Positions 9,419 to 19,190 are shown, counted from the first letter of the stretch. The stretch: 64,000 bases of DNA from SABI01 sp963663665 (GCA_963663665.2 CAXXKP010000009.1:186001-250000); one strand, 5' to 3'. The notes: generated by a model not told the origin, from the letters alone. Translations and numbers: made by a program.

Positions 9419-10600
9419 CTAATTTCGGATTAGAAAGAGTTCAGTTTGTCGTCTACTAAGGAACCTAGCTCCATCTTTTGTAATAAGCACATTATCTTCA
9501 CTGATAATAGCAGGTCCTGATTCATAGAGAATAGTAGGTTCAATCGCAAAAACCATCCCTTCTTCAATAATTCCTAATGCATCTGGATTATATCGTTCTG
9601 TATTAGGCGCCAATATGGTTCCTCCATCATGTACTGCTCTACCTACTTGATGACCGACAGCGTGGAAAATGTTTTGATACCCATTGTCGAGAATATGTTG
9701 CCTTGCTGCGTAATCGACATCCATTCCAATTGCACCAGGAACTAATACTGACACAGCTTTGTTAATTGCTTCATATACCGTTTTGAAAGCACGCTGCATC
9801 TCAGGAGAGGCTTCAGTTTCTCCTTTTCTTAAAACATAACAAGTTCTTGCAATATCACTTGTATACCCCATATAAGAAACAGAGAAATCAAAGATGAGAT
9901 AATCTCCTTCGCGTAATTGAGAGTCGCCTGGAGGACGATGTGCAATCTGATGGCGCATGACAATTGGAGGAGTGAGAGTACCACTTATCCCATTTACCAC
10001 ATGATGATTGATCATGCCTTCAACGAAAAGGTTCCCAATTTCAATCTCACTCATTCCTTTCTTCACCCGTTTGAATACGTCCTCATATATTTCTAATGTA
10101 ATATCGATTGCCTTTTGTATATATTCAACCTCTTGTGGTGTTTTTATGCTTCTTATTTTTTGCAAAAAAGAGTCACTGGATTCGATACATTCATTATAAG
10201 GAGAACCTAACATTTTCAGAAGTTTCCTATAACTCCCTACAGTGAGACCGTCAGCAAGCGGATTGTTTTTCGAGTAATTCAGTGCAATTCTTTTAGGATT
10301 GATTTGAGTAATTATCTCTTTGACTTTTTTCTCCAAACCGCTATGAGAATAAGAAAGTACACTATCAAAAAGATTGCTTTCAAGAACATCTTGAGCGTCG
10401 ATACTATTTGTGATTCCAATTGTTTTAGATGGTGTGATGAATATAATTGCGTCCCCTACAATCGACAAACCAAAAAGGAGGGGCATAGAAGGATCACTTC
10501 CTTCTTTTGTCTTAATTATATAACAATCGATTCCGAGTTCTATTAGATACTGTTGAGTTTGACTTATTTTCTGTTTATGCAATCTGTATGTTTCATTCAT
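9419..10600 (-). CDS. M24-family metallopeptidase, paralogue 1 of the operon
   Basis: A 393-residue creatinase/prolidase-fold enzyme. Metal ligands are Asp238 (FDFS), Asp249 (TSDIA), His317 (VGHQVG), Glu354 (IEPT) and Glu368 (SEDN), so it should be active as an aminopeptidase or dipeptidase on imported peptides. The ATG directly abuts the TAG of the preceding M20 gene, and its ribosome site GGAGG lies within the end of that gene. It is clearly paralogous to the M24 protein at 11854-13032: they share motifs AHR-P, SDIAR, GHQ-GR-VHDGGT and a C-terminal SRRQTEL/SNRQHEL box. Substrate specificity is unknown. Confidence 0.9.
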   Translation of the reverse strand: MNETYRLHKQKISQTQQYLIELGIDCYIIKTKEGSDPSMPLLFGLSIVGDAIIFITPSKTIGITNSIDAQDVLESNLFDSVLSYSHSGLEKKVKEIITQINPKRIALNYSKNNPLADGLTVGSYRKLLKMLGSPYNECIESSDSFLQKIRSIKTPQEVEYIQKAIDITLEIYEDVFKRVKKGMSEIEIGNLFVEGMINHHVVNGISGTLTPPIVMRHQIAHRPPGDSQLREGDYLIFDFSVSYMGYTSDIARTCYVLRKGETEASPEMQRAFKTVYEAINKAVSVLVPGAIGMDVDYAARQHILDNGYQNIFHAVGHQVGRAVHDGGTILAPNTERYNPDALGIIEEGMVFAIEPTILYESGPAIISEDNVLITKDGARFLSRRQTELFLIRN

Positions 10601-11857
10601 CTATACGCCTCCTTCTAAATTGCTCAGCATATGCGTGAAAAGAGCTGCACCTTGTAAAACCGAATTTCTATCAATTCTCTCATTAACTTGATGCACTAAT
10701 GTTAATATTTTATGGAAATCTATAATCTTATTAATTGGTGAAAATCCGTACACATCACAACCTAATTGTCCTAAAAATCTTCCATCTGTCCGGCCTAATG
10801 CAAATACAGGCAATAAAGTTCCTCCCTCAAAAAATTCATGGAAATAGGTGTTTGCGGCTTCGTATAACGTAGTGTCCATACTTGAAATAAATCCTGGAAG
10901 AAAATCAATTATTTCGTATGTAGCAGCTATTCCTTCAAATAAAGATCGAAGTATGCTTGTAGCATCTTCAAGAGTTTTATCTGGAAGAAGTTGTATTGCG
11001 AATTCAAACTCTATTGAATAAGGAAGAATATTTATTTGATTGCCAATATCGTAAGAATTGAGAATGAATGCATTATGAGAATTGTAATATTTGAATGCTG
11101 AAAGGAATTTGTCATGTATCGGTTCTTTTACTAAATCATTAAAACATCGTGAAACGGGATTATCTTCTTGATTCATCTCATACGAGTTCATTCTATCAAT
11201 TAGCGTGGCAAAAACATCAACAGCCTTGTTGTATGATTTGAAAGAAGATGGGCCTGAGTCCCCATTTATCTTAACCTTTACATCACACCGCCCTTTCTCT
11301 CCCATCGTTATAAGATGATAACCCTTATTTCCATTTTCAATATAAAATCCCCCACCTTCATTTATAACCATTCCATTCCTAAATTCATCTTTATATAAAT
11401 CGACAATATAACGCATTCCATAATTACTTCCTTTTTCCTCATCGCTAGTCGCAACGAAATAGAGAGGACAATCTAGAGAAGATTCCTCAACTGAAAGGAA
11501 AGCGATGAGTTGCATGAGTGTAAGTTGTTTTGTATCAACAGTACCCCTTCCATAAATTATATTTTCTACTTCAACTGCATCAAACGGAGGATATTCCCAA
11601 TCCTGATCTTGAACGGAAACGACATCAAGATGACTTATAAGAATGACAGGAGGTTTTAGGTTTTGAGGACCTTTACGAGCAATAATATTATCTCTTTTCT
11701 TAGCTTTCCTCACAATTGTATAGTCAATATGATGCTCTTTGAATATTTCACCGATGTAGGAACACAATAAGTGCTCATCTCCAGGTGGGTTTGTAGTATT
11801 TATTCGAATCATATCTTTGAATATTGAGATAATTTTCTCATTACTGTATATCATCAT
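10601..11857 (-). CDS. M20-family metallopeptidase (ArgE/DapE/CPG2 type), paralogue 1
   Basis: A 418-residue Zn-dependent amidohydrolase/peptidase. Visible ligands are His76 and Asp78 in ISHLDVV, the bridging Asp108 in GRGTVDTK, and the catalytic Glu140-Glu141 in SDEEKGS; the late metal-binding His is in IDFHKIL. The middle third would be the dimerisation lid. The gene starts within the stop of the preceding M24 gene (4-base ATGA overlap), so expression is coupled. No signal peptide is seen, so it acts in the cytosol, probably on dipeptides or N-acyl amino acids delivered by the adjacent transporter. Confidence 0.9.
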   Translation of the reverse strand: MMIYSNEKIISIFKDMIRINTTNPPGDEHLLCSYIGEIFKEHHIDYTIVRKAKKRDNIIARKGPQNLKPPVILISHLDVVSVQDQDWEYPPFDAVEVENIIYGRGTVDTKQLTLMQLIAFLSVEESSLDCPLYFVATSDEEKGSNYGMRYIVDLYKDEFRNGMVINEGGGFYIENGNKGYHLITMGEKGRCDVKVKINGDSGPSSFKSYNKAVDVFATLIDRMNSYEMNQEDNPVSRCFNDLVKEPIHDKFLSAFKYYNSHNAFILNSYDIGNQINILPYSIEFEFAIQLLPDKTLEDATSILRSLFEGIAATYEIIDFLPGFISSMDTTLYEAANTYFHEFFEGGTLLPVFALGRTDGRFLGQLGCDVYGFSPINKIIDFHKILTLVHQVNERIDRNSVLQGAALFTHMLSNLEGGV

Positions 11858-13032
11858 TTAGTCCTGCTAATATAATAGAGTTCATGCTGTCTATTGCTCA
11901 AAATTCGTGCCTTTCCATCAGTAACAACAATATCCTCTTCAACTATAAAGGAAGGTTTACCTGGAACCTGTATCACTGTTGGTTCAATAGCGTAGACTTC
12001 ATTTTTTCTAACCTCTCGTAAAACTGCAGAACGATTTTCATCGTAGAAACTTAAAACGGTCCCTCCATCGTGAACTTGCCGCCCTAATTGATGCCCAGAT
12101 GCATGAGGGATTGTAGGATAACCGGCGTTCTCTATAATAGTTCTCCCTAACTTGTCTATTTCCCATCCTTTCATGCCAGCACTGATAGTATCAATTATAG
12201 CATCAACAGCCTTAATCGTTGTATTAAACGCTCTGAGAGTCTCATCGTCAGCTTGGGATTCACCTTTCTTTAAGGCATAGAAACTTCGGGCGATATCAGA
12301 ACAATAGCCATTATATTTTACTGAGAAGTCGATTATCACAATATCCCCTTCTTGTAAAATGTTATTACTGTTAGGCTTTCTGTGTGCAAGCCCGCATCGA
12401 GTGATACAAATAAGAGGATAGGAATAGGGCTCGTCAAAAGCATTAATAACTGCTTCTTCTTTCATAAGGGGAATAAACAAATCCCCAATTTCAGTTTCAC
12501 TCATTCCAATAGCAATTTGTTCTCTGACTTTATCATAGATATTGCATGTTTTTTTTACTGCTATCTCTATTTGTTCAATTTCAAAATTACTTTTTATTGC
12601 CCTAAGATCTCGTATGAATACATCTGAAGAACACTCAATCCTCGTCAATTCGTCTTTCCCAATCATATTTTCTAACATATGATATTGCCCTACAGTGAGG
12701 CCATCAATTAGATAGTCTTCTTCACTTATATTAAGCGCAAGTTTTTTTATATCTAAGGATGAAAAGAGTGTCGTGAAATATTCTTCAAAATTTCCTTCTA
12801 TTGTAATTACATCAAAAATACCAAATTCTTCATACATTGGAGCATCAGTTTGTCCAGTTATAACATAATGAAGTCCATCAGCACGGAAAAAGAATGCTGT
12901 TTGAGCAACAACATGTACAGGGAGTAGAAGAGGAAGAACAATATCACTATCTTCACGAGAAAGAATGATATATGTATCTATCCCTTCATGTTGTAAATAG
13001 GATGTAAGTTGTACAATTTTCTCACTCATCAT
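11854..13032 (-). CDS. M24-family metallopeptidase, paralogue 2 of the operon
   Basis: A 392-residue paralogue of the protein at 9419-10600, with the same fold and complete metal site: Asp235 (IDFS), Asp246 (CSDIA), His314 (SGHQLG), Glu350 (IEPT) and Glu366 (EED). The start has AAGGAG upstream and overlaps the stop of the previous M20 gene by four bases; its own stop overlaps the next M20 start. Several residues around the substrate pocket differ between the two M24 copies (for example ASGHQLGRQ against AVGHQVGRA), so they may have different peptide preferences. Confidence 0.9.
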   Translation of the reverse strand: MMSEKIVQLTSYLQHEGIDTYIILSREDSDIVLPLLLPVHVVAQTAFFFRADGLHYVITGQTDAPMYEEFGIFDVITIEGNFEEYFTTLFSSLDIKKLALNISEEDYLIDGLTVGQYHMLENMIGKDELTRIECSSDVFIRDLRAIKSNFEIEQIEIAVKKTCNIYDKVREQIAIGMSETEIGDLFIPLMKEEAVINAFDEPYSYPLICITRCGLAHRKPNSNNILQEGDIVIIDFSVKYNGYCSDIARSFYALKKGESQADDETLRAFNTTIKAVDAIIDTISAGMKGWEIDKLGRTIIENAGYPTIPHASGHQLGRQVHDGGTVLSFYDENRSAVLREVRKNEVYAIEPTVIQVPGKPSFIVEEDIVVTDGKARILSNRQHELYYISRTK

Positions 13033-14294
13033 AGATTTTCTCCTTGTATGTATGTGGTGACCAATTCACTTAACACTTGATAGCAAAAGTTGACACTCTG
13101 AAGACTAATTCGCTCATCAACACCATGGATCAATGGGAGAATATGAGTAAATGGTTCACCTTTAGAAAGTGGTGCAAACCCAAATATTTCACAACCTAGT
13201 GGATGTAAAAATTTGCCATCATTAGACCCAGGTGTAATAAATGGGAGTAAAGAAGCAATATCTTTGTCAGCTTTCTGGAGTGAATTGCGCATGAGATCGA
13301 CCATATATTGGCTACTCTCTGTTTCATACCCTTTGGAAAATGATAAATATTCAACTATTACAGGCAAATCAAAAAGAACTTCTTCAATTTTATTTTCAAA
13401 TTGTTCTTGAGAAATATGGGGTAAGAGTCGGCAATCAAAATCAACGGTGGCTCTAAAATGCTTCTCAACCTTGCTATTTCTCGCTCCTCCATGAAGTATT
13501 GTAGCAGTAATTACATTTGAACACATTGTATCAATCAGTTGCTTTGTTTTCTTATCAGTTATACCAATAAACTGTTGGGCGAGAGCAGCACTAGTAGGTG
13601 ATATCACATCATCAATATTGAGATTTTGAAGAAGATTAATAACTTCTACTAAAGTTCCATCATGTGAAAGGTCAGGGAAATATGGGTTGAAATTGATGGA
13701 TTCTTTTACCTTTACTCGAATTCTAGCTACTGATTTTTGTCCATTTTCATAAAGATAATGGCATTGTCCTCTCTCATCAAATAAGGCAAAACCTCCACCT
13801 TCATTAAGTACTTTCTTATTTCGTAATTTTTCTTTTATACCATCCTCTTTCAGAAGGAGAGAGAGTCCAAAAGAAGAACCTTTTTCTTCATCTGCACTAA
13901 AGACAAAGGTTATTCCTTTTTGTAAAGTATGAGAGATGGGGTTCAGTTGTAAAATAAGATTTAGAGCACATGCAGTGAAATATTTCATATCAAGAGCACC
14001 GCGTCCAAAGAGCACTCCATCAACAATTTCTGCAGCAAATGGATCGTGTGTCCAATCTTCTTTTTGTGCAACAACGACATCTAGATGGCTAAGAATGATC
14101 AAGTTATCCTGAGTTTCTGGCCCGATATCAACAACAATATTACCTCGCGTTTCATTATATACATATGTTTTGAATTCCACGCCATGAGAACTCATGAGAT
14201 TTTTTATATATTCTACCACAATAATCTCATTCCCTGGAGGGTTTTGGGTGTCAAGGCGGATGAGATCTTGTAGAATAGCGACGGTATCATTCAT
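13029..14294 (-). CDS. M20-family metallopeptidase, paralogue 2
   Basis: An amidohydrolase/peptidase of about 421 residues. From the chosen start the ligands are His70 and Asp72 (LSHLDVV), Asp102 (GRGALDMK) and Glu136-Glu137 (SADEEKGS). The open frame runs up to 14348, but the ATG at 14294 has AGGAG at a spacing of 9 and begins exactly where M20 proteins usually begin (then LIRLDTQNPPGNE). It is related to the M20 protein at 10601-11857, sharing RLDTQNPPG/RINTTNPPG and the GFAPL/GFSPI segment near the C-terminus, but is strongly diverged. It is the first gene after the binding-protein gene and its hairpin. Confidence 0.9.
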   Translation of the reverse strand: MNDTVAILQDLIRLDTQNPPGNEIIVVEYIKNLMSSHGVEFKTYVYNETRGNIVVDIGPETQDNLIILSHLDVVVAQKEDWTHDPFAAEIVDGVLFGRGALDMKYFTACALNLILQLNPISHTLQKGITFVFSADEEKGSSFGLSLLLKEDGIKEKLRNKKVLNEGGGFALFDERGQCHYLYENGQKSVARIRVKVKESINFNPYFPDLSHDGTLVEVINLLQNLNIDDVISPTSAALAQQFIGITDKKTKQLIDTMCSNVITATILHGGARNSKVEKHFRATVDFDCRLLPHISQEQFENKIEEVLFDLPVIVEYLSFSKGYETESSQYMVDLMRNSLQKADKDIASLLPFITPGSNDGKFLHPLGCEIFGFAPLSKGEPFTHILPLIHGVDERISLQSVNFCYQVLSELVTTYIQGENL

Positions 14295-14320
14295 AATGAG
14301 AAGCTCCTGTGTGAGAAGAA

Positions 14321-14353
14321 GCTGCATGGTACAAACACAATGCACCATACAGC
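14321..14353 (-). terminator. Intercistronic stem-loop after the peptide-binding-protein gene
   Basis: On the - strand the sequence after the binding-protein gene forms a 10-bp stem (GCTGTATGGT with ACCATGCAGC, one G-U pair) with a 13-base loop, followed by a pyrimidine-rich TTCTTCTC rather than a pure T-run. This looks like a leaky terminator or a 3'-stabilising hairpin. Either would let the binding-protein mRNA exceed the peptidase and permease mRNA. Confidence 0.6.
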
Positions 14354-14368
14354 TTTATTTTTCATTTA

Positions 14369-16069
14369 TTAATTAAGAGTCCACAGATGTGAATTTAAGG
14401 TATAACCACGAGTGTCAGGAGAAAGTCCACCAATATTGTTACCAGCTACGATTGTTTCATTCTTGCCAGCATATGTAAACCAAGGAAGATCTTCAGTAAT
14501 TTGCACCGAAATTTTATTTAATAAGGAGTTTCGTGCGGCTTGGTCGGTTGTAATAGCTTGTTCTGCAAACCATTTTTGGACATCAGCATTATCGTAATGA
14601 TAGAAATTCCAGAATGGATCATCAACAAAATATTGAGCATATTCGTTAGGATCAGATTCTTGAGCAAAACCTAAGAGGTATGCATCAAATGCAGCGTCTG
14701 TTGCTGAAGAAGTTTTATCGAAATTAGGTGAATTGGCTAAATTCCCATCTTTATCACTTTTCCTGAGTAGCACGTCGATAAGAGCTCCAAAGTCAACGAG
14801 TTTTAAATTCAAATCAACTCCAGCCATCTTCCATTGTTCTTTGAGAATTGCAGCTTGAGGAGCACTACTTTCAGCATAGAAAAGTTCTACTTTTAATGGG
14901 CTACCATTTTTTTCGTAAATCTTGGTTGATCCATTCATCTTATACCCTACACTTTCAATCATGCTCTTTGCTTTTGAAATATTGTATGTATAAGGATTAT
15001 CATTTTCTGCGTCTGCAGGAGACCCTTTTGGGAAAATTGAGTCATGAGGATATCCAGTAACTCCATAGGCTCCACTTACCAGTGCGTCTTTGTTTGTTGC
15101 ATACGCAAGAGCCTGTCGAATTGTTTTATTATAAACTGGTCTGTCACCTTTTGTATCAATTGCTCTTCCAGGTCCTGTTAAGAATCCAACATAATCAACA
15201 CTTAACATAGGATATGTATATAGGGTAAAATTGGGGTTATCTTTAAAAGTATTGTATCCTTCTTCTTCCACTTCGAGCATATCAATTTCACCACTTTGCA
15301 ATTGGGTAGTAAGCGCAACAAGTTCACCAAATTTGACAATAACTGAATCAACTTTAGGTTCACCTTTATAATAATTTGCATTCTTTTCTAAGGTAATAGA
15401 ATTTCCAACTTTCCACTCTTTAAATTTGAATGGACCTGTCCCAATAGGAGCTGTGTTAAATGGTGCTTTTTCTAATTCTGCTATGTTAATATTTTTGATG
15501 TGATGTTCTGGGAGAATTGGAAAATAGAGACCAGGAAGGAATGTAGCACTTGGGCTTTTAATCTTAATAGTAACAGTCATTTTATCAAAACTTAAAGTTA
15601 TCCCACTAAATGGTCCATTAGGATTCTCTTTATAGGCTTCAACACCAACAATCTGGCCGACACGGTCAACTCCACCAGTATAATCAGGATGAGCAAGCAT
15701 TTTAAAGGTCGCAACTACATCGTCTCCATCAAAGGCTTCTCCGTCATGCCATTTAACATTCTTTGCTAAGTTGAAAGTATAGGTTACTTGATCTGCAGCA
15801 ATTGAGAAAGTCGAGGCAAGTCCACCAACAATAATACCATTTTCATCAGGTTGAACAAAATTGTCAAAAATCATATTAGTGACAATTGAATCCTGACGAG
15901 ATGGGAAATAGAGTGGATTTAATGTTCTTGGGGCGCTGTTACTACCGATAATGATAGGACCATTACTTTGAGTAACTTGTGGAGCACTTTCATTACTACC
16001 ACCAGCAAATACGGTGGTGCAAGCGAAAAGTACAATCAATAGAAGCAAGAAAACATTGCGTTTTTTCAT
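14369..16069 (-). CDS. Family 5 extracellular solute-binding protein (peptide ABC transporter)
   Basis: A 566-residue exported protein. The first 23 residues are a signal peptide (MKKRNVFLLLLIVLFACTTV) followed by FAGGSNES, a mature start common in spirochaete binding proteins. An LFAC lipobox-like motif is also possible, so it may be a lipoprotein. The body is SBP_bac_5: an NPLYFPS start, VKWHDGEAFDGDDVVATF, GTGPFKF, and VRQALAYATNK-like IRQALAYATNKDALV. It would capture peptides in the periplasm and hand them to the DppBC-type permeases encoded downstream. A GGAGG ribosome site precedes the ATG. Confidence 0.93.
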   Translation of the reverse strand: MKKRNVFLLLLIVLFACTTVFAGGSNESAPQVTQSNGPIIIGSNSAPRTLNPLYFPSRQDSIVTNMIFDNFVQPDENGIIVGGLASTFSIAADQVTYTFNLAKNVKWHDGEAFDGDDVVATFKMLAHPDYTGGVDRVGQIVGVEAYKENPNGPFSGITLSFDKMTVTIKIKSPSATFLPGLYFPILPEHHIKNINIAELEKAPFNTAPIGTGPFKFKEWKVGNSITLEKNANYYKGEPKVDSVIVKFGELVALTTQLQSGEIDMLEVEEEGYNTFKDNPNFTLYTYPMLSVDYVGFLTGPGRAIDTKGDRPVYNKTIRQALAYATNKDALVSGAYGVTGYPHDSIFPKGSPADAENDNPYTYNISKAKSMIESVGYKMNGSTKIYEKNGSPLKVELFYAESSAPQAAILKEQWKMAGVDLNLKLVDFGALIDVLLRKSDKDGNLANSPNFDKTSSATDAAFDAYLLGFAQESDPNEYAQYFVDDPFWNFYHYDNADVQKWFAEQAITTDQAARNSLLNKISVQITEDLPWFTYAGKNETIVAGNNIGGLSPDTRGYTLNSHLWTLN

Positions 16070-16145
16070 AATACATTTTCCTCCATTAGAAAATTTCTAT
16101 CTATTGCATTAGATTTCACAATACTGTAAAAACCTAACAATTAAG

Positions 16146-17336
16146 CTAAATAATATTTTCAGTTACCCATTTCTCGATACGATCTAAAGCTTCTGCTAAT
16201 ATTTCACGACTTGTTGCATAACAAATTCGTATATTTCCTTCAGCTCCAGGCCCAAAGAATTTTGAAATACCTGGCACTACTGCTACTTTTGCTTCTTTTC
16301 TTACGCGATCACTAAATTCTATAGAGCTTAAACCTGTTTCTGTTATATCAACAAAAAACATGTAAGTAGCTTGTGGAATTCGACATTTCAATCCTTTTAT
16401 AGCATTGATTCGTTTAAATCCATAATTTCGATTACTTTCAAGATGAACGAGAAAAGCTTCTAGCCAGCCTCTTGCACTATCAAGAGCTGCCATTGCACCA
16501 ATCTGTGAAAGACTCGCTATTCCTCCGGCTGTAGTCATTACATGAGACTTTTCAAGAAGTATGTTGAAAATAGCTTCATCATGAGCATACAAAACTCCAG
16601 CTCGTAACCCGGCTACTCCAAAACTCTTTGAGAAACCAAAAACACTCAAGGTTTTTCTATTACGTTCCTTTCCAAGAGTTAAAATACTTACAAACGGTTT
16701 CTCACCATAGACGATATCTGACCAAATCTCATCGTTCATAATCCAGAGATCGTATTTATTGGCGATTGACAAAATGACATCAAGATCCTCTTTAGAATAA
16801 ACAAGACCAAGTGGATTATGAGGATTGCATAAACAAATCATCTTAGTTTTAGATGTGACATATAACTCTAAACTAGAAAGATCAATAGAATCATTCACAA
16901 CTTTTGCAGGGAAAAGTGTCACTGAGGCTCCACAAGCAAGTGTAGACTCTCTAAAAAGATAGTCTACAGGGTCAAAAACTATCACTTCATCCCCTGATTT
17001 CAACACACTTTCGGCAATTACATACATACCTCTTGCTGCACTATCAATCGGAAGAACTAAAGAAGGATCTACATCTTCGTGTTTATATGTATTGATATAT
17101 CTAGCAACAGATTGTTTAAAGGATTCAAGGCCAGTATGTGGGGTATAGGAAAGATATCCATCCTTGAGATAATCAACTATGGCATCAGTAATTTCGTGTG
17201 CTACAGGGAAATCTGGATCTGCTGCAGTCAGAGGTATTACACCTTCTTCCACTTCTGCCCATCTACCATTGTAGGCTTTTTTCTTAAGAGCGTTTTTATT
17301 AACACTTTCATCACTAAATAGTGGGGTATCAACCAT
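16146..17336 (-). CDS. MalY/PatB-type PLP-dependent aminotransferase or C-S lyase
   Basis: A fold-type I PLP enzyme with the MalY/PatB signature layout: NGRWAEVEEGVIPLTAADPDFPVA at the start, LCNPHNPLG, DEIWSDIVY and the lysine motif FGFSKSFGVAGLRAG. MalY/PatB members cleave cystathionine or related C-S bonds, while others are aminotransferases; the sequence alone does not decide. The frame could start at a TTG at 17345, but that leaves no room for a ribosome site. The ATG at 17336 has AAGG nine bases upstream. It leads the - strand peptide operon, 76 bases before the binding-protein gene. Confidence 0.87.
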   Translation of the reverse strand: MVDTPLFSDESVNKNALKKKAYNGRWAEVEEGVIPLTAADPDFPVAHEITDAIVDYLKDGYLSYTPHTGLESFKQSVARYINTYKHEDVDPSLVLPIDSAARGMYVIAESVLKSGDEVIVFDPVDYLFRESTLACGASVTLFPAKVVNDSIDLSSLELYVTSKTKMICLCNPHNPLGLVYSKEDLDVILSIANKYDLWIMNDEIWSDIVYGEKPFVSILTLGKERNRKTLSVFGFSKSFGVAGLRAGVLYAHDEAIFNILLEKSHVMTTAGGIASLSQIGAMAALDSARGWLEAFLVHLESNRNYGFKRINAIKGLKCRIPQATYMFFVDITETGLSSIEFSDRVRKEAKVAVVPGISKFFGPGAEGNIRICYATSREILAEALDRIEKWVTENII

Positions 17337-17794
17337 GCCATCCAACCTTATAATTTATGTATTCAATATTGTGCATAAATATACAAGATAGAACCGCTGG
17401 TGTCAATTAATTATTATAATTTATACTTTTGTATAATTTTTTCTCATATTCTAAGGTATAAATCATCATGAAATATTTATAAATTAACAAGATATCTCAT
17501 TATATAAAAAAGAAATAATTACATATTGATGCAAAATTATTAAAAAGAATATGAGAGAAAGCTAAGAAACCGAAAATTTCGAACGTATTTTTAAATTACA
17601 CATTTTTTTACATTGATAAAAAAAGTTTTCATTTAAAGGAACTAGTACAACTGATAATTTCAAAATACTTCTACAAGAATTCTAAAAAGACTTAAGGAAA
17701 ATCAATTCATCTTCCGTTTGCTAAAAATAATTACCCCCAATGTGTTGACGAAAACTCAGACTAATAATATTCTCAGTCTCAAAGGTGTAATAGA
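17337..17794. promoter_or_regulatory. Divergent intergenic region with promoter for the MFS gene
   Basis: A strongly AT-rich gap between the MalY-type gene (-) and the MFS gene (+). On + a TTGACG (17745-17750) and a TATTCT (17768-17773) are 17 bases apart, 22 bases before the GTG start. An inverted AGACT...AGTCT pair (17758-17762 and 17775-17779) straddles the -10 and could be an operator. The promoter of the - strand operon must also be here but I could not place it confidently. I see no gene in this stretch. Confidence 0.4.
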
Positions 17795-19030
17795 GTGAAA
17801 ATACAAAATAGAATTCCCCATCTGCTAACTCAGATGGGGCTATCTTTATATGCAGGTCTTGATAAAAGTATTTATATCCTCTTTATTGTAAGAATTATTA
17901 ATCGATTTGGGGATTTTGTTCAGATACTTCTCGTATTAATCCTTACAGGGAAATTGGGGATGAATGCACATGAGGCTGGAATATTCATCTCAATTACCCT
18001 CATTGCAACAATGGGGGGACAACTTATATCTGGCGTTGTGGCTGATAAAATGGCACGGAAATATGTTCTCGTTTTTTGTCAACTCATGGTAAGTTTTTGG
18101 TATCTGATGTGTGCTCTTTTTATTGGCAAAGAGAATGCTTCTTTAATCCCTTTCTTCATTCTAGTAGGATCTCCTTTTCGGGGAGCAACAGGACCAATTA
18201 CAAATGCGATGGTAGCAGATTTTACAAACGAATCTGAACGTGGTAGGTCTTTTTCATTACTCTATCTAGGTACAAATATTGGAGTTGCTTTAGGGCCGAT
18301 GGCGGCAGCATTCCTCTATGGATATTCTCTCGTTCTTCTTTTTGCAGGCTCCTCGATCCTATTACTCATCTCAACTATACTCTTAATTGTAAAACTACCT
18401 CTTATTCCTAGTCATGTGTTTAGATCATCGGACGATAAAATTCCAGAGGGATTCATCCATTTACTCATTAAAAATAAATTATTAATAATATTCTTACTAT
18501 TTTCTTCATTATATTCATTTATTTATATGCAAAATTCTTTCGCCCTACCAATACAATTCACCAAGCTATTTAATTCGACACTAGGAGCAAAACGGTTTGG
18601 AATATTGATGAGCATAAATGCGATTACTGTTCTTGCAACTACTCCATTAATTACGAGAATTACTTCTTCTAATAGGCATCTCATTAATATGGTTATTGCC
18701 ATGGTTTTTTTCGTATTAGGATATGGTCTTTATGCCGTATATCAAAATTACACAATTTTTCTCATAGCAACATTTGTATGGACTATAGGAGAGATCCTTA
18801 TGGCAACAAATTCAAATGTGTTTCTTAATGCCTTTGCTCCTCTTAGATATAGAACTCGCTTTAATGCATTAAGCCATACAGCAGGAAGCTTAGGTCGAGC
18901 TCTTGGCCCAACCATCGGGGGATTCATATTAGTATCTCATTCTTTTTCTCTTCTCTGGGGTATCATGGCAAGCATATGTATAATTATTGGCTTTGGATAT
19001 CTACTAATGGATAGGTACCTAGAAAGATAA
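17795..19030 (+). CDS. Major facilitator superfamily transporter
   Basis: A 411-residue protein with about 12 hydrophobic helices. The cytosolic loop between helices 2 and 3 shows the MFS motif as GVVADKMARKYVLV, followed by a helix-4 segment with GPITNAMVADFT. The start is a GTG with AAGG nine bases upstream; no ATG is nearer than residue 14. The GPMAAAF and SLGRALGPTIGG segments suggest the drug:H+ antiporter or multidrug-like MFS branch, but the substrate is unknown. It is followed by a 160-base gap before the EIIA-like gene and probably forms its own unit. Confidence 0.83.
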   Translation: MKIQNRIPHLLTQMGLSLYAGLDKSIYILFIVRIINRFGDFVQILLVLILTGKLGMNAHEAGIFISITLIATMGGQLISGVVADKMARKYVLVFCQLMVSFWYLMCALFIGKENASLIPFFILVGSPFRGATGPITNAMVADFTNESERGRSFSLLYLGTNIGVALGPMAAAFLYGYSLVLLFAGSSILLLISTILLIVKLPLIPSHVFRSSDDKIPEGFIHLLIKNKLLIIFLLFSSLYSFIYMQNSFALPIQFTKLFNSTLGAKRFGILMSINAITVLATTPLITRITSSNRHLINMVIAMVFFVLGYGLYAVYQNYTIFLIATFVWTIGEILMATNSNVFLNAFAPLRYRTRFNALSHTAGSLGRALGPTIGGFILVSHSFSLLWGIMASICIIIGFGYLLMDRYLER

Positions 19031-19190
19031 GTGCTTTCATACATTCTTAAGCATACCAGACAAGACTTCATAATCTCAGAAACGATAGACTCTATTTGAT
19101 TGTTTAAAGAAAGAATAATAATAACAATATCTTGATAATCTTTACAAAGAGGTACGAAGATGTTACGCTCATTTGCGGAGGGTGAACGCC

